A stretch of DNA of 31,815 nucleotides, from positions 1 through 31,815 of the forward strand of contig DMEZ01000065.1 of assembly GCA_003450735.1 (NCBI GenBank), written 5' to 3'. Source of the stretch: Elusimicrobiota bacterium (lineage in GTDB: Bacteria > Elusimicrobiota > Elusimicrobia > UBA1565). Position 1 is the stretch's first letter; the number at the start of each line of letters is the position of its first letter. The notes beneath the pieces were generated by a model. That model was not told the DNA's origin. It was given only the letters and a program-made list of their open reading frames with translations, and searched no databases. This document shows positions 6,638 through 13,983 of the stretch, one piece after another. The position numbers were made by a program, and so were the translations under genes.

Positions 6638-7189
6638 ATGGCTTCACTCGCTTGCGCCTATCTGCTGGCCGCCGGCCGCGGCCGGCGGGCCGGCGGCCCC
6701 AAGGCGTGGGCTGCTCACGAGGGGCGGACTCTGCTGGAGCTGCAGACCTCCTTCCTGCGCTCGCGCGTCCCCGCCGTCGCCGTTTCCATCCAGGCCGAGT
6801 GGCTGGAGCGCTGTCGAAGCATCAACCCGGACGTCCGCTGGGTCCCGGTCGACCCCGACCTGCCGCCCCTGGCGTCCCTGCTGGAGCTCATGAAGGCCTT
6901 GCCCCTCACCGGCTGGACATCCCTGCACCACGTGGACATGCCGGTCTGGGAACCGGGCCTGTTCGACGCTCTCGAGAGCGCGGCCGGCGAGGAAGCGGTC
7001 ATCCCGGTCTACGAGGGGAAGGGCGGTCACCCGGTGCTGTTATCGCCGGCGCTGGCCGGGCCGCTGGCGGCGTTGGACCCGGCGAAGGACCGCCTGGATC
7101 TGTGGCTTAAGACCCGGAAGATCTTGCCGGTGGACGTGCCGTTCGCCTGCGCGCGCGCGAACTGGAACGCGGGCGCTCCCCGACCCTGA
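6638..7189 (+). CDS. MobA-like NTP transferase domain protein
   Basis: A 183-residue protein of the MobA-like nucleotidyltransferase fold (NTP_transf_3 type). The nucleotide-binding signature LLAAGRGRRAGGPK is at 9-22. The metal-binding Asp of the fold is probably D100 in HHVDMP (97-102). GGHPVLL at 129-135 matches the conserved GxP segment near the active site. Relatives attach CMP or GMP to molybdopterin, or make other NDP-activated compounds. XdhC upstream makes a molybdenum-cofactor role plausible but does not prove it. The protein is a little shorter than typical MobA/MocA (about 190-200 residues). The last 83 bp overlap the convergent gene on the minus strand. Confidence 0.8.
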   Translation: MASLACAYLLAAGRGRRAGGPKAWAAHEGRTLLELQTSFLRSRVPAVAVSIQAEWLERCRSINPDVRWVPVDPDLPPLASLLELMKALPLTGWTSLHHVDMPVWEPGLFDALESAAGEEAVIPVYEGKGGHPVLLSPALAGPLAALDPAKDRLDLWLKTRKILPVDVPFACARANWNAGAPRP

Positions 7190-7835
7190 CGAAGACCACC
7201 GGGTCGCCCACGAGGGCCGTGGGCCAGCGGCCGCTTGCCCGGCAGGAGAGCCTCTTCTCCTTGCACCATTGAGTGACCCAAGGCAGTTCTTCCTCCGAGG
7301 TCGTGACCAGGGCAGGCAGGGAGAGCTTGGCGAAACAGCGGCCCGCCAGCCGGCGGGCCTCGCGGAACTCCTCCTCGAACGCCAGCGGGCGCAGGGCGAG
7401 CGCATTTGAGCGCCCGTAGGACACGGCCGAGAGCTCGGGAAAGCGCTCGGGATCGTTGAGCACGCTCACGAGCCAAAGATGGTCGAAACGGCCGCAGGCC
7501 TGGAGGGCGTCCTCCGCGCGAAACCGCAAAGGCAGGGAGCGGCAGGCCGCGTTGAGGATGCGCACCTCCTCCTTGCGCAGGTTGAAGGCCGAGACCTTCC
7601 GGCCGAGTTCCAAGGTCTCCATGAGGAGGGCCGGCAGTTCGGCGACGCCCGCGCCTACGTAGAGGCTCCGCCCCCCGGGCTTCAGGCGCCGGTGCAGAGC
7701 CCGCGCGAGCCTCAGCCCGAGCCGCAGGCACGGCTCCCGCTTGGCCTTCCAGAAGGCGTTCCCGCCACGGTGGCAGTAGATCTTCCCCAGCGCACGGTAG
7801 TCGAGCCTCCTGAAGACCTCACGGACCGGTTCCAC
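7107..7835 (-). CDS. Class I SAM-dependent methyltransferase-like protein
   Basis: A 242-residue protein if started at GTG 7835. LYVGAGVAELPALL (about 58-71) looks like motif I of Rossmann methyltransferases. AFNLRKEEV (about 83-91) would be the acidic/ribose-binding strand, AEDAL (107-111) motif III, and FDHLWLVSVLND (118-129) the strand near the active site. The substrate is unknown. An in-frame ATG at 7853 is possible, but GTG 7835 is preferred because a TATGAT box on the minus strand ends exactly 6 nt before it, the spacing seen at other genes here. The last 25-30 residues (rich in Arg, Ser, Ala) lie in the overlap with the MobA-like gene and look like non-conserved tail, so the natural end may have been lost or extended. 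Confidence 0.65.
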   Translation of the reverse strand: MEPVREVFRRLDYRALGKIYCHRGGNAFWKAKREPCLRLGLRLARALHRRLKPGGRSLYVGAGVAELPALLMETLELGRKVSAFNLRKEEVRILNAACRSLPLRFRAEDALQACGRFDHLWLVSVLNDPERFPELSAVSYGRSNALALRPLAFEEEFREARRLAGRCFAKLSLPALVTTSEEELPWVTQWCKEKRLSCRASGRWPTALVGDPVVFVRVGERPRSSSRARRRTARPPARSSGS

Positions 7836-7841
7836 GCCGCT

Positions 7842-7867
7842 ATCATAGCCCATTAGTTTCCTACAAT
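7842..7867. promoter_or_regulatory. Back-to-back -10 boxes of the 7835(-) and 7877(+) genes
   Basis: On the minus strand TATGAT occupies 7842-7847, 6 nt before GTG 7835. On the plus strand TACAAT occupies 7862-7867, 9 nt before ATG 7877. Only 41 bp separate the two start codons, so the promoters overlap and leave little room for leaders. Confidence 0.5.
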
Positions 7868-7876
7868 CCCGCTTAG

Positions 7877-8560
7877 ATGACCCTCGAGTCCGCTGTCCTT
7901 CTTGCGGCCCTCTCTCTGTCCGCGTCCGCGGCCGAAGGCGGCGCCCCGCCGAAGGACTGCAGGGATCCCTTGTGCAGCCTGGGCATCGCCGCGGCGCAGA
8001 CGGGGGGCTCCACCGAGCGCGGGCGGAAGCTGGAGGCCATGCGCGACGAACTGTCCCGGCTGATGGAGGAGGCCGTGCCGTGGACGCAGCGCTACGAGGC
8101 GCTCATCAAGACCTATTTCGAGCTGAAGGACGTCCGGGAGGCCGAAGGCGAGGAGCGACGCATCCGCGAAGAGCTCTGGTCCCGCTACCAGCGGATGACG
8201 GACATCCAGGCGGAGTTCAAGAAGGAACTGGACATCTTCGAAGCCCAGGTTTTGCTGGAAACCGCCGGCCGGCTCAACAAGCCTCGCGCGGGGCGGCGGG
8301 ACACGCTCAAAGGACGCACGGCCGAGCCCGATGACTCGGGGGCGAAGCTCCTCCTCGGGAACAGCCTCCGGAGCTTCGGCGGTCAGGTCCAGGCGCTGCG
8401 CGAGAGGATCGCCAAGGACTTCGTTAAAAACGAGCAGGACTATAAGGCCGTGCTGGAGGCGCAGGAGACCCGCAGGCGCTGGCTCCGCCGCGCCGGCGGC
8501 CTGGCGGCGCTGATCGCTCTCTTCGCCGCCGCGGCGCTCGTCCTCAGGCGGCGGGCATGA
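7877..8560 (+). CDS. Signal-peptide protein with helical extracytoplasmic module and C-terminal membrane anchor
   Basis: 227 residues. A signal peptide (about 1-19, ending ASAAE) is followed by a mostly helical, charged extracytoplasmic region (about 45-200). One membrane helix (about 206-223, GGLAALIALFAAAALVL) and a short basic tail complete it. Residues 73-88 (YEALIKTYFELKDVRE) and 185-197 (NEQDYKAVLEAQE) closely match residues 163-178 and 232-244 of the kinase encoded at 9400-11106. In both proteins the second block directly precedes the membrane helix. This is therefore a stand-alone copy of the kinase's sensor-like module without a kinase domain. The stop overlaps the tcdA start (ATGA), so the two are coupled. 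No named family was recognised. Confidence 0.8.
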   Translation: MTLESAVLLAALSLSASAAEGGAPPKDCRDPLCSLGIAAAQTGGSTERGRKLEAMRDELSRLMEEAVPWTQRYEALIKTYFELKDVREAEGEERRIREELWSRYQRMTDIQAEFKKELDIFEAQVLLETAGRLNKPRAGRRDTLKGRTAEPDDSGAKLLLGNSLRSFGGQVQALRERIAKDFVKNEQDYKAVLEAQETRRRWLRRAGGLAALIALFAAAALVLRRRA

Positions 8561-9384
8561 CCCAGCCCAACCCGATGGAGGACCCCGCGCGCCGCTTCGA
8601 CCGCTTCGAGCGGCTGGTCGGCCCGAAGGCCCTGGAGCGCCTGCGTTGTTCGCACGTGCTGGTCGTGGGTCTGGGCGGGGTGGGCTCGTGGGCGGCGGAG
8701 GCCGTGGCGCGCTCGGGCGTCGGGCGCCTGAGCGTGGTGGACTTCGACACGGTCTGCATCCGGAACTTCAACCGCCAACTGCAGGCCCTGAGCGGCTGCA
8801 TCGGCAAGCCTAAGGCCCCGCTCCTGGCCGAGCGCCTGCGCCTGGCCAACCCCGAGGCGGACATCCGGGGCATCCAGGCCTTCTTCGACAAGAAGACCTG
8901 CGAGACGCTCCTGGCCGAACAGCCCGACTTCGTCGTGGACGCCATCGACCACGTGACTTCGAAGTGCCTGCTCATCAAGACCTGCAAGGACCGGGGCATC
9001 CCGATGGTCGTCTCGACCGGCTCGGGGGGGCGCCTCGACCCTTCCCGGGTGCGCCTGGCGGACCTCTCCCGCACCGAGGTGGACCCGCTCGCGCACGCCC
9101 TGCGCGGCATCCTGCGCAAGAAGCACGGCTTCCCCCTGCGCGGCCCCTTCGGCGTGCTCGCGGCCTACTCGCCGGAGAAGCCCCTACCGCCGCACGAGGG
9201 CTTTTCGCCCAACGACTGCAAGGCCCGCTGCCTCTGCCCTCAGGGGAGCAACGGCCTGCAGGACTGCGGCAAGAAGCACCTCGTCGTGGGCACGGCCGCG
9301 TTCGTGACGGGCGCCTTCGGCCTGCTCTGCGCCTCCGCGGCCATACGCACGCTCATCGGGCAGGACCCGCTCCAGGAAGGCTGA
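8557..9384 (+). CDS. tcdA: tRNA threonylcarbamoyladenosine dehydratase TcdA (CsdL-type E1-like enzyme)
   Basis: 275 residues, the usual length. TcdA uses ATP to dehydrate t6A37 in tRNA to cyclic ct6A. The ThiF/E1-like Rossmann domain shows the nucleotide motif VVGLGGVGSWAAEA (36-49), the acidic pair in VVDFDTV (60-66), and the NFNRQ segment (70-74) typical of adenylating E1-like enzymes. FVVDAIDHVTSK and VVSTGSGGRLDP follow in the order seen in TcdA. KHLVVGTAAFVTGAFGLLCASAAIR near the end is the C-terminal hydrophobic segment of this family. It is translationally coupled (ATGA) to the upstream membrane protein, whose relation to tRNA modification is unclear. The next gene converges, with 15 bp between the stops. 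Confidence 0.92.
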   Translation: MTQPNPMEDPARRFDRFERLVGPKALERLRCSHVLVVGLGGVGSWAAEAVARSGVGRLSVVDFDTVCIRNFNRQLQALSGCIGKPKAPLLAERLRLANPEADIRGIQAFFDKKTCETLLAEQPDFVVDAIDHVTSKCLLIKTCKDRGIPMVVSTGSGGRLDPSRVRLADLSRTEVDPLAHALRGILRKKHGFPLRGPFGVLAAYSPEKPLPPHEGFSPNDCKARCLCPQGSNGLQDCGKKHLVVGTAAFVTGAFGLLCASAAIRTLIGQDPLQEG

Positions 9385-9399
9385 CGGGGCGCGGGATCC

Positions 9400-11106
9400 T
9401 CATCCCAGCGCCTGGACGAACTCCGAGGCGCTCTTCCAGCGCTTCGCCGGGTCCGCGTGAAGGGCCCGCGTGAGGGCCTGGTCCACGCTGTCGGGCAGCG
9501 AGGGGACTTGCTGCGAGGCGAAGACGACGGACATCTCCCGCTTTTGCGCCGAGAAGTCCGGCCCCGCGAACGGGAGTTTGCCCGTCAGAATCCGATAGGC
9601 GATGACGCCGAGAGAATAGATGTCCGACTGCTCGGTGAGCCAGCCCTGCTCGTGCTCCGGGGCCATGTAGGGATCCGAGCCCCACGCTTCGCTTCGCGCG
9701 CTCTTCGCGACGGCCAGCCGGGCCAAATGGGAGATCCCGAAATCCGCGACCCTCACGGCCCTGTCCGGGAGGACCCAGACGCAGGAGGGCTTCAGATCCC
9801 GGTGCAGCAGGCGCCGTGAGTGGGCGAAGTCGAGCGCGGAGGCGATCTGGCGCAGGAGCGCTTTCGATGCCTCGAACTCGAGGGGCTGCCCGCCTTCAAG
9901 GATCCTGTTGAGCGTCTGGGCCGACGTCGCCTCGAAAACCAAGAAGGCTTCGCCGCCTTCCTGGACCGCCGCACGGATCCTGACGATGTTGGGATGATTG
10001 AAGGTCGTCGCCATGCGCGCCTCGGCCAGAAGGGCCTCCAGGTCCGCGCCGGAAGCGCGGATCTCGCGGCGCAGCTGACGCGCGAAGACCGGCCGACCCG
10101 CCGGCAGCTCGACCCCTGAATAGAAAAGGCCGAAGGGGTCCATGCCGAGGCGTTTCTCGAGCCGATAGGCCTTGCCCACGACGGCCGGAAGCGCGAGCGG
10201 GGCCTGAGAGGAAGTGATCTGCGGGTGCGGGGGCCCCGCGTCCAGGTGCGGCTGCGCAGCGCCGTGCATCCGCCGGAGTCGGCGGATCAGGAGGAAGGCC
10301 GCCGCGAGGAACGCCAGGAGAAGCAGGACGCCCAGGCCCGCAGTCACACGCCGCTTGAGGGCCCTGACCGGCTCCTCGCGCGCCTCGAGTGCTGCCGCAT
10401 AGTCCTGGTCGTCCAGATCCAAGGCACGGGCCGCGCGCTCCTGGAGCAGAAGGGTTCTGTCCCTGAAGGGCTCAAGGCCCGGGGCCGCCTGATCGAAGCC
10501 AGTCCTGACCTGGTCCAAACGCTGACGGTGCTCGAGGATCTCGGAGCGGAGCCTGTCCCGCTCAACGGAGACTTCCCGGGGATCGCCCAAGGCGAAGTAG
10601 GTCTTGTTGAGCGCCTCCAGGCGCTGGAGCCGAAGGGTGGTCTCGTCGCTCAGCGTGTTCATATCGGCCTGGAGCCCATCGGGGCCGCCCGCGGTCGAGG
10701 GCGCATCGTGAGCGGGCCGGATGCTCACGGAGGATCGCATCGACGCGCCGAACCAGTCCACGTACTCCCGCAGCATCCTCCAGCCGATGGGGCGGATGCC
10801 CGGGACCGCCGGTGCGACGATCTCGAAGGAAAAGGTCTTCCGGCCGCCGGGGGGGACATGTTCGCCGGGCTTCAACTCCACCCGGCTGGTCCCCCAATCC
10901 GTGTTGTCCTGCGGAGCCTGGGATCCGAGCTTGTAGCCGAGCGCGTGCGTCCACTCGGAGGAGCCCGTGTTCTGCACGGTGATGGAGATGCGCCGGCGCT
11001 CTCCGACTCTCAGGCTGGAGGGGATGTCCTTGGAGAGGATCAGGGCATCGTCGCTCCCGGCAAAGGCCGCAGAAGCCAAGAGCAGGAGCGGCGCGAGGGC
11101 CCTCAT
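9400..11106 (-). CDS. Transmembrane Ser/Thr protein kinase-like protein with NBR1-type Ig-like and helical extracytoplasmic domains
   Basis: 568 residues. In order: signal peptide (1-16); an Ig-like domain resembling the NBR1 type (about 20-130: VQNTGSSEW, VPPGGRKTFSFEIVAP, MLREYVDWFG); a helical module (about 150-250) shared with the 7877-8560 protein; a membrane helix (about 256-274); a Pro-rich linker; and a Hanks-type kinase domain (about 313-566). HRDLKPS (435-441), DFG (455-457) and MAPE (481-484) are present. However, the VAIK Lys appears as Arg343 (VFAR), the catalytic-loop Asn as Cys442, and the Gly-rich loop is weak (GMDPFG). It may be a pseudokinase or an atypical kinase. A TATATT box 6 nt before the ATG predicts a leaderless mRNA. 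It diverges from a membrane protein of similar build. Confidence 0.85.
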   Translation of the reverse strand: MRALAPLLLLASAAFAGSDDALILSKDIPSSLRVGERRRISITVQNTGSSEWTHALGYKLGSQAPQDNTDWGTSRVELKPGEHVPPGGRKTFSFEIVAPAVPGIRPIGWRMLREYVDWFGASMRSSVSIRPAHDAPSTAGGPDGLQADMNTLSDETTLRLQRLEALNKTYFALGDPREVSVERDRLRSEILEHRQRLDQVRTGFDQAAPGLEPFRDRTLLLQERAARALDLDDQDYAAALEAREEPVRALKRRVTAGLGVLLLLAFLAAAFLLIRRLRRMHGAAQPHLDAGPPHPQITSSQAPLALPAVVGKAYRLEKRLGMDPFGLFYSGVELPAGRPVFARQLRREIRASGADLEALLAEARMATTFNHPNIVRIRAAVQEGGEAFLVFEATSAQTLNRILEGGQPLEFEASKALLRQIASALDFAHSRRLLHRDLKPSCVWVLPDRAVRVADFGISHLARLAVAKSARSEAWGSDPYMAPEHEQGWLTEQSDIYSLGVIAYRILTGKLPFAGPDFSAQKREMSVVFASQQVPSLPDSVDQALTRALHADPAKRWKSASEFVQALG

Positions 11107-11112
11107 GGCCCG

Positions 11113-11142
11113 AATATATCACATTGCAGAATATCCTAGAAT
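11113..11142. promoter_or_regulatory. Divergent -10 boxes of the kinase (-) and 11149 (+) genes, both 6 nt from the start codon
   Basis: The minus-strand TATATT is at 11113-11118, 6 nt before ATG 11106. The plus-strand TAGAAT is at 11137-11142, 6 nt before ATG 11149. The whole gap is 42 bp and no Shine-Dalgarno is present on either side. Both mRNAs are predicted to be leaderless and the promoters to compete. Confidence 0.6.
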
Positions 11143-11148
11143 TCGGCC

Positions 11149-11784
11149 ATGGCCGACAGAGGCGTCCGCCCAGGGCTCCAAGCGGCCGTCGCGCTCGCCT
11201 TTCTGCTCCCTGCGGCTTCGGGCTGGGCCGAGGGGGCCTCCTCCCCTTTCGCCGCCAAGACGGAGCAGATGCGCAGCGAGTTGGCTGAGCAGAGAGACGA
11301 GCTTGAACGCTGTCTCGAAAGGCTCGAGACCCTTGAGGCCTCCTACGCGAGCGCGTGCCCGAAAGATTCCCCCGCCACGGAGCGCCGGCGAGTCCTCGCT
11401 CGGTGCGGCGTGCTGCGCGACGCGATGTCGGACACCTTGGTGAAGTATCTGAGCTATCGCGACCAGCACGACTTCCTCGCCTTGGCGAGCGTCGCTAAGG
11501 CCGCCAAGGAACGGCGCAGGCGCGGCGAGGAGGGGGCGCCCTCCGGGCAGGAGTCTATCAGGGAACTGGCGAAGCCGCGTCCCGACGCGGAGTTCATAAG
11601 CCAGATCCGCGAGATGCGGGATAAGGGCGCGCAGGTTTTCATCGAAGACGAAAGCGCGTTCGCGCAGGCCGGCGAGGCCTGCCGAAGAAGGAGCCGTAGA
11701 AACACTCTGGCATCGGCCAGCGCAGCAGGCGTGCTCATCTCCGCCTGCTGCGCCTGGCTCTGGGTCCGTCGTCGGGCTGTTTGA
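11149..11784 (+). CDS. Signal-peptide coiled-coil protein with C-terminal membrane anchor (sensor-module relative)
   Basis: 211 residues. A signal peptide (about 1-27, ending GWAEG) precedes a heptad-like helical region (about 35-75, KTEQMRSELAEQRDELERCLERLETLEASY). A basic linker, a second helical segment, one membrane helix (about 186-205) and the basic tail VRRRAV follow. The order of parts matches the 7877-8560 protein and the extracytoplasmic half of the kinase. Residue similarity is weaker here (compare ERLETLEASY with RLEALNKTY), so homology is likely but not certain. It is divergently transcribed from the kinase across 42 bp, which suggests shared control. It may be a ligand-binding or regulatory partner of the kinase (inference). 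No named family was recognised. Confidence 0.75.
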   Translation: MADRGVRPGLQAAVALAFLLPAASGWAEGASSPFAAKTEQMRSELAEQRDELERCLERLETLEASYASACPKDSPATERRRVLARCGVLRDAMSDTLVKYLSYRDQHDFLALASVAKAAKERRRRGEEGAPSGQESIRELAKPRPDAEFISQIREMRDKGAQVFIEDESAFAQAGEACRRRSRRNTLASASAAGVLISACCAWLWVRRRAV

Positions 11785-11808
11785 ATCCCGCTCCCAGCCG
11801 CATCGCCC

Positions 11809-13803
11809 TCATCGACTCCACTGGGAGGAAACGCTCGTCGCGCTGATCCTGGACGGGCCGGAGAAAGACGCCTTTATCGAGTTGGCGCGGATCCCCGTCC
11901 TCGCCACGGCCGTGGCCCGGCTGCCGCCGTTCGAGCGTACGGCCGTGGGTTGGATTCCGGCCTGCGGGCGGTCCGCCTGCGCTCGGACGGACTCGGGCTG
12001 CGCATGGGCCTCCTCGGGATTCGAGCCGAGCAGCGCGCTTCCGGACTCCTCGATCGGCGGCATCACGACGCGGCGGCGCGCCTCCGCCGAAGCGCAGATG
12101 CCGTTGGCCGCGGCGGCGCGGGAGAGCCCGGACGAGCCCCACCGGCTCGCCTCGGAGTCCGAGGCCTCGCGTCCCAGGCATTGGCGATAGAGCACTCGGA
12201 TGGGTTCTTCCCGCAGGAACCGCTGGCGCTCCGGCTCGTCGAGGCATATCCCCCGGTACGCGGCCTCGAGCGCCTGCGTCCTCCAGGCGGCGAGGCCCCC
12301 CTCCTCGGGATCCCGGCCCAGACAGCGCTGATAGAGGGCCGGCACTCCCTCGGCCCGCCAATGCGCCTGCGCCTCCGGGGAGAAGGCGATCGAGTCTTCC
12401 GCCTGCGCCCGCGTCATATCGCCGTTCAGCACGCGGCTCGCCCAATCCGCGGCTTCGGCCTCGGAGGCCTCCCGGCCCAGATAGCGCCGATGGAGGCGCT
12501 CGACGAAGTCCTTGGCGTCGTAGAACTTCTCGAAGGAGACCGACCGCAGCTGCGCCAGCTTGAGGGGGTCCCCGAAACAGGCCGTGAGTCGTCCTCGGGT
12601 GGGAGCCACGACGTCCGGGGTCCGGGGCAGCTGCGGCGCATTGAGCGAAGCCTCTCCGCTGATGTCGATGTAGCTTGTCCGGCAGCTGCCGTCCGGCAGA
12701 GCCCAGCCGCCGATCATGTCCATGGAGTTGCCCGAGACCTCCGTGCCTTGGGCTCCCGCGAAAAGGATCCCCTGCCTCGTTCTGCGGAGGGTGTTCCCGC
12801 TGAGCGTGCCTCCGCGGATCGCACGCGCCCGGTACCAGCCCCCCGGCCCGAGGGCCATCCCGATGCCGCAGAGCGACTCAGGCCCGCAATCGATCCTGTT
12901 GGAGCTCGCGGTCAGGCCGGTGAAGTCCCCGGGCTGCGAGTCCATGAAGTTGTCGAGCATGAAGGCTGCGAAGGCGAAATTATCGTTGCGGCCGGAGCCG
13001 GCCTGGATCCCTAGGACATTATCCTCTATGACGCCGCCGGGGGCTCCGCCAAGGATCAAGTCGATGTCGGAGTTGTTGAGGAACTTCGAGCCTCTGATCC
13101 GGATTCTCGGCGCGTTCAACGCGGTCAAGCCGTCCGCCCAATAGTACGAGGTGAGGTTCGCCCCGGCTCCATTGTCCCTGAAGAGGCAGGTGTCGAAGAC
13201 CGTGTCCGCGCCGATGAATTCGAGCCCGCTCCCGCGGAGCGCGTCGACAGAGGCGAAGCCTTTGAAGGTGCAGCCGTCGCAGGAGTGGATCTGGGCGTTG
13301 AAATGGGGCAGGGCGGAGCTGTCGGGGCTGACCCTTACCCGCTGGCGCCGGCGGACCCCGTTGCCGTCGATGGCGATGTATTTGAACGTCAGCCGGGACC
13401 CCTCCTTGCTCGCAAGGATGGGGCCTTCCCCGTCCCTGTCGAAGTCGTCCCGAGCGGCCAGGACCGCGCAGGGCCTGGCTCCCCTGTCGAGGCAGGCGGG
13501 CCCGGAATCCACCCCCTGCGTCTGGATCGTGAGGCCGTCCGTAGAGACTCTGCGGGCGGCGTCCGGCCTCAGATTGAGATTCGCGGCGATCGCGTCGAGG
13601 TCGATCTTCGTGGAGAGCAGGTAGCGGCCGGGAGCCAGCGCCACCACGCGGTCTCCGGTCGCGAGGGCGGTCTCGATGCAGGAACTGATCGCCTCGGATG
13701 CGCCGCCCTGCGGGTCTGAGACCTCGCAGTCCAAGGCCAGCGCCGCCCGCATCGGCGCGAGGGCCAGGAGCACCGCCAGGGCCGAACGCTTCATGGATTT
13801 CAT
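11809..13803 (-). CDS. Secreted beta-helix protein with three DUF4214-like repeats
   Basis: 664 residues. A signal peptide is at about 1-23 (ending ALALD). The next about 370 residues look like a right-handed parallel beta-helix: a pectate-lyase-like opening (ASEAISSCIETALATGDRVVALAPGRYLL) and short rungs such as SNRIDCGPESLCGIGM and GGTLSGNTLRRTRQGILFAG. Three DUF4214-like repeats follow at about 438-575, each with the LYxRxLGRxxxxxE...W pattern (FVERLHRRYLGREASEAEAADW, VPALYQRCLGRDPEEGGLAAW, IRVLYRQCLGREASDSEASRW). The last about 85 residues are Ser/Ala/Arg-rich and probably disordered. DUF4214 often occurs in secreted surface or glycan-associated proteins; no enzyme activity is assigned. 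GAGGAGG precedes the ATG by 7 nt. Confidence 0.82.
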   Translation of the reverse strand: MKSMKRSALAVLLALAPMRAALALDCEVSDPQGGASEAISSCIETALATGDRVVALAPGRYLLSTKIDLDAIAANLNLRPDAARRVSTDGLTIQTQGVDSGPACLDRGARPCAVLAARDDFDRDGEGPILASKEGSRLTFKYIAIDGNGVRRRQRVRVSPDSSALPHFNAQIHSCDGCTFKGFASVDALRGSGLEFIGADTVFDTCLFRDNGAGANLTSYYWADGLTALNAPRIRIRGSKFLNNSDIDLILGGAPGGVIEDNVLGIQAGSGRNDNFAFAAFMLDNFMDSQPGDFTGLTASSNRIDCGPESLCGIGMALGPGGWYRARAIRGGTLSGNTLRRTRQGILFAGAQGTEVSGNSMDMIGGWALPDGSCRTSYIDISGEASLNAPQLPRTPDVVAPTRGRLTACFGDPLKLAQLRSVSFEKFYDAKDFVERLHRRYLGREASEAEAADWASRVLNGDMTRAQAEDSIAFSPEAQAHWRAEGVPALYQRCLGRDPEEGGLAAWRTQALEAAYRGICLDEPERQRFLREEPIRVLYRQCLGREASDSEASRWGSSGLSRAAAANGICASAEARRRVVMPPIEESGSALLGSNPEEAHAQPESVRAQADRPQAGIQPTAVRSNGGSRATAVARTGIRANSIKASFSGPSRISATSVSSQWSR

Positions 13804-13983
13804 AGCCGCCTCCTCGTCGTGTCATGAGTATGGCTCGAAAAGGCGAAGGGCGGCGAGTAAAGATTCTTTCAGCAAAAAGTGTCGGTAAAACTAATGCTTT
13901 TCAAGGAGACGCTTGGAGGTCTTGAAGAAAACCAGAAACTCGGGACCGCGGATTGCGCCCGGCTCGACGGCCCCCACCGCCTG

